Shown: positions 12,173-24,587 of the stretch, one piece after another | How positions within the stretch are numbered: position 1 is the stretch's first letter | Layout of the letters: every line of letters starts with the position of its first letter | From: Arctopsyche grandis | Lineage: Eukaryota > Arthropoda > Insecta > Trichoptera > Hydropsychidae | Direction of reading: 5' to 3' | Assembly (NCBI RefSeq): GCF_051622035.1 | Contig: NC_135356.1 | Location: 29,054,290-29,118,289 of the forward strand | DNA: 64,000 nucleotides | The notes under the pieces: model-generated | Told to the model about the DNA's origin: nothing | The model's input: the letters and a program-made list of their open reading frames with translations, nothing else | Database searches by the model: none | Made by a program: the position numbers and the translations under genes

Positions 12173-12539
12173 TTATATGGCTGTATTCTTATATATAGAA
12201 TTTGTATTGTGTGTATATATCTGGTCACAATGACGCGTTAGAGCATTCTGTTACGTCACTGTTGCAAAAATATGTAAATAAATAAAAATATATGATATTT
12301 GGCACAGTATTATTTAAAGAAGAGGCCACACGACACAAAAAGAGTTCGAATTCAGATCACAACCTTCTAGAACCGCAAACAATTGAACATTGTACATACA
12401 TATATAGGCCTTATACTGTTTATTGCGCTACAGTACTCAATCTATTTATAATTTTGAATGTGAGGAAACGTAAGAATGTTAGATGAATTGAAATGGTTCG
12501 ATATTATAAATCGTCTTAAATTAAATTTGTATATACGCT

Positions 12540-12764
12540 AGATAAGAATCTATTACCCAAATATTTTAATAATTACATAGTTAGGAATAGAGACTTACAT
12601 AAAGATAAAACTAGAAATAGGAATAAATTAATTATAGGCAGAGTTGAGAAATCAAGAACTGCAGGAGGTGTTCAAATCTATAATGCCCTTCCTGAGAGCA
12701 TTAGAAGTGCTAATAACATTGGTGCTTTCTTGAAGGGTGCTAATGGATACCTCTGTGGAAGATG
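12540..12764 (+). pseudogene. LINE reverse-transcriptase C-terminal fragment
   Basis: Reads in one frame KTRNRNKLIIGRVEKSRTAG, then VQIYNALPESIRSANNIGAF and ends LCGR stop. This is the typical end of ORF2 in CR1/Jockey-type insect LINEs (the segment with 'IYNxLPxxIR'). Only the last part is present. Confidence 0.75.
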
Positions 12765-12860
12765 ATGTAATTATATAAGTTAATCAACGCAGTGCTTGGC
12801 ATTACAATATTATGTAATGTTTAATAATTATAGTTTTGTTTTTTTGTTAATTATTTTATA

Positions 12861-13190
12861 CTAGTTTTGTGCCCGTTGATTTCAACGGGTGGTTTCGAAA
12901 AGGAATTGAAACACGAATAAAAATAAAGTTATATGTAGTATAATGTATAGTGTAAGGTAATTTATAGGTGCACGCGCACGTATTATTATATTAATCGTAA
13001 TAAAAGTGACTTAGCAATCCAACCCGTCCGAAATAACTAATTAATGTGTGTGTGTGCCCTGAGAGGCGAAGCCCTCAGGGCACACACACACGCACACCCC
13101 CTCCCCTACTTCCCCACTACCACGCTTCCCGGCGTCTCGATTACTCGGCTGTGATTGGTTCCCCATACTGGTTGATCGTCCGAAACATAC
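12861..13190 (-). mobile_element. Helitron-like element, 3' terminus at 12861
   Basis: On the minus strand the end is a short hairpin CCCGTTGAAATCAACGGG, a 7-nt spacer, then CTAG followed by T, which matches the Helitron 3' end pattern and A/T target. It contains a second GC-rich hairpin around 13040-13085. The 5' limit near 13190 is a guess. It ends about 260 bp before the first apterous exon. Confidence 0.5.
13040..13085. repeat. GC-rich hairpin with GT/AC arms
   Basis: TGTGTGTGCCCTGAG is followed by its reverse complement CTCAGGGCACACACA after a short loop (aggcgaagcc). It lies inside the Helitron-like sequence. Confidence 0.7.
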
Positions 13191-13456
13191 ATACATACAA
13201 ACATACATACATACATATTTAGCGACAGTCGGTTTTTATTTATATTATTATTATAGTTATAATTAACGTTGCTACTTTTGTTATATATACATTTAGCATT
13301 TCGCTATAAATAAATTGCCATTAGTGCCATTTTTTCATGCCCTGCCATTGCATCTTGCACACCCGGTCGACCCCCTATGACGAGTTACAGCTGAAACTCC
13401 TTCATGCATCGATCCATGTGATTTTTCTATATACATATGTTGCGTCTTTCAGTGCG

Positions 13457-16400
13457 ATGCTGAAGGACCGGCAGGAGGAGGGTGTCGAGGAGTCCCTGGA
13501 GGAGGCCTTGGGAGTGACTTCATCAGCTCCCGAAGAGTGCGGAGGATGTGGAGGTCGAATTCAAGATCGGTACTACCTTTTGGCTGCTGATCGTCGCTGG
13601 CATGGCAATTGCCTGAGATGCTGCGAGTGTCACTCTCCCTTAGCTGCCGAGCTCACCTGCTTCACCAGGGATCGCAACATATACTGCAAGGACGACTATT
13701 ATAGGTACATACTTCATCATCATTTACAGCCAATCACCAAAGCCTATATAACATGCTTCCATTTCTATTTCGAGCAACTTTCATCCATTTAACTCCACTC
13801 ATCTCCCTTGCAGCCTTCCTTGCACCTTTCTACATTATTTATTGTACCATTTGAGCACTTCGTTCGTCCATTATTCTGTCCAGCCTCAATATGTCAACTA
13901 TATCAACTACCCTTATCCATTATAGGTACTTATGTAACTCAAATCCTCTTTGCAATTGCGTGCGCTACAATTTTTTGCGAAATATTGTTGCTGTAGCCCG
14001 TCTGAGCCTCTGAAACCTCAGCTCAGGGCCATCAAGGTTATCTGTATGGAATATAAAGCTCGATTGTATTGTTATTTTTGTATATATATGTAAATATGTG
14101 CGAATACAAAACCTTTCTTTTATGTACTATGTAAGATGATGCTACTATTCGCTGTCACACCCAACCCTCGGCTGTTTTTATTTTCATTAAAATGCAATAT
14201 ATTGCAATAAATGCAATATATAAATTTTGTTTCAAATCAAGTTACATCGCAATGAATAGTGATTAGTTGGAGTAATCGACACTTGGAGTCATTTTTGACG
14301 CGTCATCATTTTTTCAACTTCAAATTCCGATTACTTCCACTACCCACCAATTATTGCAATATAAAAACGATTCTCAGAAACTAAAGCTTTGATATTTTAA
14401 ATATGATTTGAATAAAAAATTATACATATTTTCATTTTATTGAAACAATATCTGAGGGTTGAATGTGAAGTGAAGGCTATTTTTGGCGTATTTATTGTTA
14501 TTTGTTTGGTTTTAAATAAGCAAATAAAATTTAAGCCTACTCAAAAGCGTTGCTTACATTTTACTATATGTATATTTGTGTTAAAACAAGCAATATTGCC
14601 GTGATGTAAATTCAACAATCATATATTTTTCCAAGAATCTCATTTCAATAAATTGCAATCGCCTAAGTACATAAATGCCCGTTTATAAATGCCTCCCCAG
14701 TACGCCTCAATACCTCCCTGGGCCGCACCGCTCAACTCGCGAACAACTTGGTTGTGGGCGACCAGACCAATGCATGCAGGTAGATGGTACATGCCACACT
14801 CATCAACTTGTTTGTCGCACACATTTCCATACATTTTTTCGTGTCGCGCAACAAGTCGGCCGACAAAGTTGCACGGTGCGGCCCGGCCCTTAGTGCGCGG
14901 TCCGGTAAGCGTAGTGACCCCCCACTCCTTAGCCCGCTGGTCGCTACCTCACCCGTCCCCAACGTTCCCCTCTCGTATCTCGTATGACGTACCGAGAAGT
15001 GGGAGGGGGGAGCAGGGAACACCAGCCACTCGTCGCTCGGACGCGCGCATTCGCATTGAAACGTGGACCAGCGGGCTGAGTAGTGGAGTTCACTACTCAG
15101 CCCGCTGCTACTCACTACTTAGCACTTATTGAAACGTGACCCTTTGCGCATTGAAGCCCCCAGTACGTTTAAATACTGTTATTTCATTACCATTAATTTT
15201 GTCCTAGTGTGAATTGCTTAAAAAATATTCAGAATTATATACCATTTTATAAGGAACGTTTCCGTGAGGTGTGGTAGCCATTAGAGATTCCAATACCGAT
15301 ACTACCGAAATTAGTTTTACTGATTTTTATTCGACCGTCGGTACTACCGGCAGTACAAAATAAACTACCGGTATTGCTGAAATATAATAATTTCAATTGT
15401 ATCTTAGTTGTTTTGAATTTACTTAGAAAAAAGCGTTGTATCGGCTATTTTGTATGGATCAGTCGAAGAATGATCTACATTTTTATTTTTGACCTGCTAT
15501 TCAAAAGAGACGCTAAGTGTATGCCTGATACAATTTCCGAAGACATATATTATATATACTAACATTGATTTTTATCTGATTGTTAACAATGAGAAGCCTC
15601 ATCGCCTTCAGATTTTTTTGAAAACCGATTTTTTTCATTTGACATTAATTTGAATACGTATGCATACATATATTTAAAAGCTGAAAGCATCCCCTCCACA
15701 CAAAAATTATTTAGCCCTTTGAGTATTGACGTCTTTTCTGTTTAAAGCCCGCCACGCTGAACATTTCGCCAGTTTTTATACCAGCATTTCCAACAAGAAT
15801 TATTTAGAAATTCAATGGAAAGCAGGTATAAAAATTGTAGCTAATCCAAACAAACCCTAAATCACTAACCTAGATAACTATCGCTGGGGATTTCGAGTTT
15901 TGTAAAGGTGTGTTTAGACTCTCCAATATAGTTCTTCTTCATTGTTGTTAAAATGTAATGCGAACAATCTAAATGCCAAACCACAATCTAAAATACTCAG
16001 CAGCTAGGGACTTCCATCGAGAAATTCTCAAAAAACAACGCCTATCCGCGTATTTCAGACTCGTGGACTTGCTTTTTTTCGGTAGCGTCGATAATGACAA
16101 ATATCGATATTTTTGGAATCCCTAATAGCCATAATAATATTGACCTAAAATGCCACGTCTCACAATTTGTCTTTGGAAATTAACCTTTACAATGGGTTTT
16201 TATACGATTCGCTGGATCTGATCACGCACATTCTCATTGAGAATGTTTTCATTCTCATTCTCATTCTCAAGATATTGTTTTCGTCATCGAATTTTCTCCT
16301 AATATGTGTATCTTCAGGATGTTCTGTGTGAAGAGATGCGCCCGGTGCCAAGCTGGAATCTCCGCCAACGAGCTGGTGATGAGAGCACGGGAGATGGTCT

Positions 16401-19400
16401 ACCATCTGGGATGCTTCACTTGCGTCTCCTGCGGTTGTCTCCTCTCCAAGGGGGACACCTTCGGCATGAGGGATGGCCTCATCTATTGCCGGCCTCACTA
16501 CGAGCTCATCTTCAACGAGAACTACTGCGAGGAAGAGATAGCCTCCATGTTCAGGTGGGTAGCCTAGAAAGCGGCTATATTCAGCTTCAATCTGCTAAAT
16601 GAACCAAAACCTTCCAAAGTTACACCCAAATGTACTCTCTTTTTGACTCTCTATCACTCGATTTGGTTGTGGCATTGCTCACAACTTCAAAATCAACAGC
16701 CAAGCAATCGATCGCTTATTTACTCTAAGAATGCGAGAGCTTATTTACAGAGCGATTTATGTCTCATGATTTATCGCAAATCAACTGTGAGATCATCTCA
16801 TACATTGCATTCACACCAAATGATATTTACATATGTACATACCATATCGCTGAATTGAACTTGTATATACAATGTTACGTTCGAAGTATATTTCAAAAAA
16901 CCTATTTACAATTATTGTTATAAATGCTCATAATACATTTTATTAAATGCTTTTTATTGTCACTAAATTATGTTCACAATACATCTTATATCTATTTTAA
17001 TAGCTACTGATCTATTGATCATTTTCTATTTTACAATTTTAATTTAATTCTGTTAGTAATCATAGTATTGAATTATTCTAATGTACAGCATAATAGGAAA
17101 AATAGCTCAAAAACCTATTTACAATTCTTATAAATGCTCATAATACATCTAAATACATAATACTAATTAAAGACTCTCTAAAGTCGACGATCTAAAGCAG
17201 ATTGTGTTTAGGTAATCTGTGTTTATACCTGATTGGTATAGATAGATACATACATACATCAAATACTACTCATGTTTCGAATACTAAATGTTGTTATGAC
17301 CACTGCTATTAAATCGGAATTGGTGTGAGAGTTTTGGATTGGGATCAGTTGTTGCCACCAAATAGTTGGTTAAATCACACGGGCTATCACCTGTTGAAAA
17401 ATATAGATGCACTCGTGTCAATAGTTTACAACAGTGGCGCTATTAGCCAACTATATATACATATATATAATTCTAGCTTATTGATAAGCGTCATTACTAC
17501 ATATAATTGAAATGAACGAATCACTTTCAGGGCTAACGGGTCACCAAGTCAGTACTTTCCAACAGGACCTGTGCAGAAAGGTCGGCCAAGGAAGAGGAAG
17601 CCTCCCACTGTTTCTCCGGACGCGTTGCAACTGCACGCGATCAGGATGGCCGGAAATGCACTCGGTAAGTACCTATAGATAACACTTTATGTATATACAT
17701 ATGTATGTTACAGTGAAATTATAATTACAGTGAATTCATTTCCGATACCTATTCAATAGGCATAGTTGTATTTTCACTACGGAAATTACATATTCACGGA
17801 CACTGATTAGCAAAATTATAAGTTTTGATAGAATAATGCAAATTTGAGACCATTTTATATAATAGAATGCCTGATAGTTCAAAAGTAGATTGATATTTCG
17901 TTGACAAAAAAATCAGGTTTCTGACTACGATGACCCGAATGACGCTTTTACATTTGATTATCAAATAACTTGAACAAAATAAAGAAGAGTTATACCTGTG
18001 GCACCATGTAAGGGTGTCACCCCTCCCCCTCCCCCTCCCCCAAATTGTGATTTTGATTTTTTTTTCTTTAAAATACGTATAATTAATTATCTAGCGAATT
18101 TTAAGTCAATTTTTTTTCTTAGCTACTGTCATGCATTTATTGATCCAGTTTTATATTTCACTACGTTTACAAGGGTTGGTTTTCGATTCGAAGTCAATTT
18201 TGGAATGGACACTAGTAGCGACATGCTTCTTCTTTAGTGGGAGATATGAGACTTTTGAATTGGATAGCTTGAAACATGGCTGCTACTTCCTTAATGATCT
18301 TGATCTGATCTGTAGCTCAATATGAAAACGTTCAATGCATTCAAACATCACCCTTTTGTTTTCTTCTCGCAAAGTGAGTTCGGCATCCCCTGTTTGCTCC
18401 CCTGCTACATAACTTCTTCTTAACCCCTTGATCTTCTTTCTATTGCGCTTTCATTGCCTTTTGAATTGCATGTACCACTAGGTGACCGCTATTCCCTTGC
18501 AGACAAAGTCGTTGTTGTCTAATATATTTGGAAAGAAACTTTGTATGTAACATTGGTTGGTTGGCTCGTTCGTAGATGACACGTTCGATTTTTTTTTTCG
18601 ACTCATAGGCACCGATTCGATTTTTTTTCGATTCAAAGGATTCGAAGTCCCGGGGGGCTAAGGCGCCGAGGGCGCAGGCGCCGCCGTGGGTGAAACCTCC
18701 GAGGGCGAAGCTCTGCGGACCAAATCCCTAGGGGGCGAAGGCTCCGGGAGCGCAGGCGCCGGATTCTGATATACATATAATTTCAAAAGAGATAGTGTAT
18801 ATGTTTGTTTGTTCGTGACAGTTAATTTAATGAAAAAAAACAAATGAGTATTCAAATAAATTTATTAAACTTTTTAATATTAGACTAGTCGTGTTTAAGT
18901 GGTTTATATTACAAAAACCGATTGAAGCCGAGTAAAACCACTAGTATGTTATAATGGTAAATTTTGAAAAACAATTATTATTCCTTGTTGAATGAATGAT
19001 TATTTTAGGGTAATGCTTTTTTTTATATAGAAGAGGGAATATTTTTTTTGCGGAGAGTCCCGTTTTGAGTCCTAGGAAATATGGTTACCCTACCAATAAT
19101 CCAAAAACTTATTGTTGGCAATAGGTTTCGGTAAATGTAACATTTTGAACCAAGGATTTCAGGAAACTCACTGAACAATAGTATTCAAAGACGTGCTCAG
19201 TAAAAACCTAGTGAGCAATTGTATGTATGTACGTAGGCTGCATACGACAAGAGTTTTGTTAGATTTTTCTAGAAAACAACAATCTGCATACATAGTAGCT
19301 CTATCTTGATCGTACCAATTGTGCTACTCAACAAAGAAAAATACGTGCTCGGATGAAAGGAGTGGAGTTCCCTCAGTGCCCTCCATGTCACAAGAGGGCC

Positions 19401-20330
19401 TATTGTGATGGACATATTTGTATATGAAAACAAGCAAACACTGCATGAATAAACGTCGACATACGTCAACACTACGTCAATGAAACTATATACATATTAT
19501 CATCCGGTGTGTTGCGAATTCGAATATATAATAAAAAATTTACATTAAACTTTTATAGTTACGATATAGCGTGAGACGTACGAGAACCGAGCATGCTGTC
19601 GCATTCGTATAATGAGTTGTAACATTAAAAGGACGTAAAATAATTTCTTTATTTTTTTTTAATTATTTATTATGTAATATTATTACAATTTTTTTTTTTT
19701 TATTTAATTTTTACCAGGAAGACCTAAAAGGTAAACCTAATGCGCCTTCCTGGCCAAAGATAATTATATAAACATATATGTACACCATCCATATATACAC
19801 AAATACTTACACGTATACACAAATACACATACATACATACGTACATAAATATAAAAATACATATATAAAATATAATTTAATGCAAGGTCTTTAATAATAT
19901 TACTGTAAGTTTTGCTGTCCATGGCATGACGTTGACAATTACTTTTATCGTCTAAAAACTATAAATTTCCATTAACATAAAATATATACGTAATACATGA
20001 ATAAATTTATTTATTTTATTTATTTATTTTATTTTTTATTTATTTTTTCATTTAATTTACACCAAGAAGGCCTAACAGGTAAGCCCAATGCACCTTCCTG
20101 GCCAAAGACAATTATATAAACATATATGTATACCATCCATATATACACAAATTCTTACACGTATACACAAATACAGATACATACATTCATAAATATAAAA
20201 ATACACATATATACATATACATACATACACACCTACATATATATATATACATACACACATACATATACATATATACATATACATACACACATATATATAC
20301 ATATATACATATACATACATATATACATAT

Positions 20331-20362
<32 letters not shown>

Positions 20363-23300
20363 ATATATATATACATATACATATATATATATATATATAT
20401 ATACCCACACATACATACATACATATACATACATACACATATACATATACATATACACATACATTACATACATCCATAAACATACAAACATTATACATGC
20501 ATATACACATAAACACATCAATACACATAAATAAAGATAAATTACTCATATATATATATATATTAATAATATCAACAACTTACGTATTTTACATTAAAAT
20601 GTTATTAATTTAAATATTTCAAAATATGAAACACGAAGCAAAACTAAACCAAAAATAAAAGTCAAATTCTACCGTCCGCTATAATGTTGTATTTCTTGAC
20701 CAAAATGCAATGCGAAACTGAAACGAAATGTAATTGGCCATCGCTGATGAGTTCAGGTGAATGCAATAACATGTACAATTTGCCCAAGTCACATGATAGA
20801 TCGGTTAAAATAATAAATTATATTACGTCCTTACAGTGTTACAACACATTGCACGAATGCGACAGCATGCTCGGTTCTCATAAGTAGAGGTAGGACCGGA
20901 AGCGTGCCGTTTTTTTACAAACCTCCTTAACGTTTCACCTACGATTACAATTCAAGAAAAGATTTGCCTCTTATCCGATCGTTTTCATACTTTGCCATAT
21001 CGCTCATTTTTGTCATCAATATAAGTAAATCGATCTTCCGCAATTACGATAGAGATAAAATATCGTTTAAGACTCGTTTCAAGTTTGCAAATTTTAAATC
21101 TGGGTGTCGTCTATGTAGTCTTTAGTTTTATACATAGATGGCGGTATTAAAATAAAATTATTGGTATTTTTATGTTTATTGTTCGCCGTGCACTGTTCAT
21201 TTCTATGATGAACTTTTTTTTTGCACTATAGATTTGTAGTTTGCTCTATTTCCTCGGAAATAGACCCAAAATGCCCCGTTTCCTGGAAAATGCACGCTTC
21301 CCGTCCTACCTCTACTCATAAGTCTCACGCTAATTGGATCAACTATCGAGTTGGGAACTCTTTGTTTGTGCCTAAATCAGTGTCAAAAGTGGGCCAGGGG
21401 CATCGAAATAAAAATGAAACCAATGCGGGCACTGTTTCAACGTGAGCTTTTGCCGGTTGGATGAAAATAAAGTTTTATAGGCATGATGATGATGATCTTG
21501 AGGAGTTCCAAGATCGTTTCGATAAGCACGCTCAGATCCACTTGTGCGCGACTGACGGCTAAGGGCTATTTACATAAGCCTGCTCAAGTTTCATCAAAAC
21601 AACTCGCACGCCAATTTATTGTATCAGCTCGTCACGTTCTGCAAGGGAAAAGCACTCCAGCAAAGCCCTGATTTATTATGTCTGAAGATTGCTTACATTT
21701 ATCAAGGCCTGGGTCACACCTGAGGTAATTGCGAATACGAACAACGCAGGCAACTGACTAGTACTCTAGTACTGGGCCGGTTTTTATGAATCACTACCAT
21801 TGATGTATAATACACTAGATCCGCCCTCATCCCTTTTGGCGCATGAACTACTAGTAGGTAGGTAGGTACCGCTGCGTCGTAGGGAAAAAAAACATTTTTT
21901 TCCCAACTTCCCCGCTAGTTAAACCCCCCGCACCCATCAGTTAGTGAAGACAAGATATCCGACCAAAATCACACGTCAGGGCCCATCTATGTGTATTATA
22001 CATCAATGATCACTAGAGGTAGGACAGGACAGTCACAGTGCTATCCATTGTTCGGCAAACCTTTAACAATGCATTTACAACCTTTGAACAATCCACGGCC
22101 CCCTCAGACTCCGGTGACTAATGATCACTACACTTAAAGGTGTACACACAGTGCCGGCCTTACACCCAATGGGGCCCTTGGGCAATTGTTTTTTCCGGGC
22201 TTAGGACCTTACTACAGTTTCAAGCAGTGCCAGCAAAAGCATAGCAACATAAATGTTTGGATATAATTCTTGTAAATTATGCTGTTTTATAAAATTTATT
22301 ACAATGATTAATTTTACGTTGAACTTTATTTGAAAGAAGGGCTTTTCAATTGATAACTTTTCATTGCTAATAATATTAGATTTTGAATTCTCGGTGAGCT
22401 TAATTTGAGGATCGGCTCTTTCCGGTAGATTGTTTACAAAATACAAAAACCCCCACATCTTTGAATAGTCGTTTAACTGTTCAAATCTAAGATATTTTTT
22501 TAAAAATAATAATTACACGTTTTCAGTTAGAATCTTCCATAAATATATTAAAGCAGAAAATAGTGTAAAAAATCTTTGGAGAATATCGAAAAATGTATGC
22601 GATGTTATTTAAGATTTTGCAGCGTCGTATAGCACAAGATTTAAATTGTGGCTGCCACTGGAAAACGTTAATTATAATACAAAAAGGAATGCGCCTTCAC
22701 CCAATGAATGGAATTTGCCGATTACAAATGTTGAGTTTAGAAAGTAGAGGTGCCTTTGACGCTATAATCTAAAATTTTGTAGGGTTTTTGGCGCTCTAAT
22801 TTTAAATTTTAAAGTGCCTTTGGCACATCGAGTGGTGCCCCAAATAATTTGGCGCCCCCGGGCGCCGCCTGACACAGCCCCCCCAAAACTGCACTGTATA
22901 CACACACACACACACACAATCGAACCGATTATAAATACAAATATTAAATATAATATAAACAATTTAAAATTTCATTCAACCAAGCGTCCATCGGCTCAAT
23001 ATCCATTAGCCAATAGTTCCTCAACCATATCAATACAAGGAAAATATACCACCGAAAAGACTCCAGGGTGTGAGTTTTGGCCGTCATAGCTATGGGTCGC
23101 CGTAGCATAGATCAGGCGTGCGAGCGTTTTTTTACATGTGCAAAACAATCTAAAAAAGGGTGAAATCACACAACGCGGGATGTGGTAGATGTGTGGAACG
23201 TCGACAAGTTCTCTTATATTTCTTAAAATCGTATTGGATCACTGTCAAGCAAGGATACAATTTTACCGAACACACCCAGGGGGTCTTTTTTTGGACGTTT

Positions 23301-24587
23301 TGAAAGGACTATACCTTGTACGCATCTCATGAACGCAACATTTTTTTCTATATGTTTAAAACGGTTCAGTGATTACTGGTCACAAAGTACTCGTCACAAA
23401 GTCACTAAAATCTCTATAACGGAACATCTGACAGCCGAAAAGTCCATCATACCAACGATAACTTTTGTTACGTACGCCGCGGATTAAGCGAATAGAATCC
23501 CAGAGACTGTGTGACCGTTCAAGGATTATCTATTAACGGATTAACTAAGTGCATACCGTGCGACCGGGATAAGTGGTTTCAAGGATTAGCGACAGGCTAA
23601 GTGCAAGTAAGCTAAACAATGAATGCACTTCTCATAACGACTGACCCGTACCGTGTGACAGAATGTCGTGGGAATACATATCCGAATACGTGACTATACA
23701 ATAGGTAAACAGATTAGACGTCCTGAGAGATCTACCCCTTATATGGCGGTACTTAGGCGATATCAGGTCATTCTGGACTGAGCACTGCCAGTGCGTGTAT
23801 CTCCTTAATCATCCTTAATCAATTGGATCCTCCACCGACCCGTACGTAACACTATCATACTAACAAGAACTTGAGTGCCAAATATTGTGTATTCGCGATT
23901 TTCATGGCAAAAATTGTCTTTGTGACCACCACCGCAATGTGACAAATAGTCCAATTACCGTTTAAAACTATCTAAAAAAAAATCCACGTCCCATAAACAC
24001 CGCTGTGTGATTTCGCCCTAATGTGTGTTTACGACCTAAAACTTCATTTAAATTTCAGAAATCCTCCATCCAGCCGATCTGAACTCTTCGATGGAGTCAC
24101 TCTCATACGACTCCTCAGTGGCATCCCCGGGCAGCTCTTCGGGCAGACACTCCCAGAGGACAAAGAGGATGAGGACCAGCTTCAAACACCACCAGCTGAG
24201 GACGATGAAGTCTTATTTCGCCATAAACCAAAACCCCGACGCGAAAGACCTCAAGCAGCTAGCCCAGAAGACTGGACTGTCCAAAAGGGTTTTACAAGTA
24301 TGCTTTTAAACTTTAATCACATATTTCAAAAGCTCAACCCAATATAACAAACCATTTCTGGCCATATTCGGATTGTTGATTATGTCATTAAATAATTTGA
24401 CACTTTTCAGGTTTGGTTCCAGAACGCGAGAGCAAAATGGAGACGCAACATGCTGCGTCAGGACTCCAATCAGAACGGCTCTGCAGGATCAGGAGTGACC
24501 AATTCGACCGTTGGGGCTGCAGCTTCAGCCATGCACCATCAACTGCATCCACACCACACCACCTTGCCTTTCGCCGATCTCTATTGA
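13457..24587 (+). CDS. ap: apterous / Lhx2-9 class LIM-homeodomain transcription factor (5 coding exons)
   Basis: Nuclear transcription factor; the family specifies dorsal wing and neuronal identity in insects and binds LDB/Chip through its LIM domains. Coding exons: 13457-13704, 16318-16554, 17531-17664, 24059-24297, 24411-24587; sum 1035 nt, 344 codons, all junctions GT-AG and phase-consistent (AG|G, AG|G, G|AA, CAA|GTT). Exon 1 holds LIM1 ([15 protein letters not shown] to YCKDDYYR), exon 2 LIM2 ([18 protein letters not shown] to YCRPHYE), exon 3 the basic linker GRPRKRK, exons 4-5 the homeodomain ([20 protein letters not shown] to [13 protein letters not shown]), split between Q and V of helix 3. 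The tail is only about 45 residues, His/Ser/Ala-rich, ending LPFADLY. The ATG at 13457 lies 4 nt after an AG acceptor (13451-13452), so an upstream exon giving a longer N-terminus is likely. Insects may carry two apterous paralogues; I cannot say which this is. Family assignment is near certain. Confidence 0.95.
13800..13925 (-). pseudogene. RTE-like LINE fragment in the first visible apterous intron
   Basis: The sequence follows the 10190-10340 LINE region (gcagccttccttgcaccttt, accatttgagcacttc) with many substitutions. No frame remains open. Confidence 0.55.
14680..15130. other. GC-rich island with perfect hairpin in the apterous intron
   Basis: Composition is far above the regional average. 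A perfect 16-bp stem AGCGGGCTGAGTAGTG / CACTACTCAGCCCGCT with a 5-nt loop sits at about 15070-15106, and gcgcgcaacaagtcggcc-type sequence precedes it. Open frames exist in both strands but share no recognised motif. It could be a cis-regulatory block or a GC-rich transposon relic. Confidence 0.4.
15282..16124. mobile_element. hAT-like element with TACCGGTA motifs
   Basis: Starts TAGAGATTCCAATACCG and ends GGAATCCCTA, flanked by a 7/8 matching target duplication (gtagccat and atagccat). Near the left end the motif TACCG/CGGTA is reiterated (ccgtcggtactaccggcagt). No transposase seen. It lies within the intron between the LIM1 and LIM2 exons. Confidence 0.75.
16913..17240 (-). mobile_element. 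Non-LTR retrotransposon 3' end fragment
   Basis: Reverse complement of the 4279-4589 sequence, including ccggtataaacac-type start region and the ctgatctattgatcattttc landmark, with a local duplication of the part aaacctatttacaatt. It lies in an apterous intron. Confidence 0.65.
18530..18944 (+). mobile_element. Helitron-like element with GC-rich core (copy 2)
   Basis: The left part and the GGCGC-rich core (cgccgagggcgcaggcgcc) match 11575-11955. The right end shows CCGATTGAAGCCGAG, a short spacer and terminal CTAG followed by T, consistent with a Helitron 3' end. Located in the long apterous intron. Confidence 0.55.
19708..19870 (-). repeat. SINE tail plus AC/AT-rich simple repeat (copy 1)
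   Basis: The tail motif accaggaagacctaaaaggt is followed by acatatatgtacaccatcca and a run of acac/atac microrepeats. The same order recurs at 20056 and 40812. Confidence 0.65.
20056..20530 (-). repeat. SINE tail plus long AT/AC microsatellite (copy 2)
   Basis: SINE tail (caccaagaaggcctaacagg) followed by about 400 bp of imperfect tatacatatacatacacac repeats. Apparent ORFs here are Tyr/Ile/His/Val repeats and not genes. Confidence 0.8.
20885..21314. mobile_element. 430-bp hAT MITE
   Basis: Termini TAGAGGTAGGACCGGAAGCG and its near reverse complement; perfect 8-bp target duplication CTCATAAG (20877-20884, 21315-21322). Its interior (gagataaaatatcgtttaag, catagatggcggta) is also present within the tandem duplication near 25000 and 28400. 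Confidence 0.88.
22014..22120. mobile_element. 107-bp hAT MITE
   Basis: Same family as 8446-8547; starts TAGAGGTAGGACAGGACAG and ends CTCCGGTGACTA, with target duplication ATGATCAC on both sides. Confidence 0.85.
22149..22896 (-). mobile_element. hAT element remnant with transposase C-terminal piece
   Basis: Begins CAGTGCCGGCCTTACACCC, a classic hAT terminus, and ends CTGCACTG; flanks tgtacaca / tatacaca match at 7 of 8. A minus-strand ORF at 22201-22458 reads [20 protein letters not shown], resembling the dimerisation region of hAT transposases. Deleted and non-functional. Lies in the long apterous intron. Confidence 0.75.
23370..23990. mobile_element. Unclassified repeat split by a TGTTACGTACG-bounded insertion
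   Basis: The flanks (ctataacggaacatctgaca, and aagaacttgagtgccaaata onward) are contiguous in another copy at 46980-47150. Here they are separated by about 385 bp (23466-23851) that begin TGTTACGTACG and end CGTACGTAACA, as expected for a solo LTR or TIR element. No simple target duplication is visible. Confidence 0.55.

Noticed and set aside
14675-15132. Overlapping ORFs up to 147 aa on both strands
   Set aside because: Open because the stretch is GC-rich; no domain, no consistent start, and it is intronic to apterous.
20072-20549. ORFs of 117-149 aa on both strands
   Set aside because: They are translations of an AT/AC microsatellite (Tyr, Ile, Val, His, Cys repeats) open in several frames at once.
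22814-23089. 91-aa plus ORF
   Set aside because: Spans the right end of a hAT remnant into a CA repeat; no motif.
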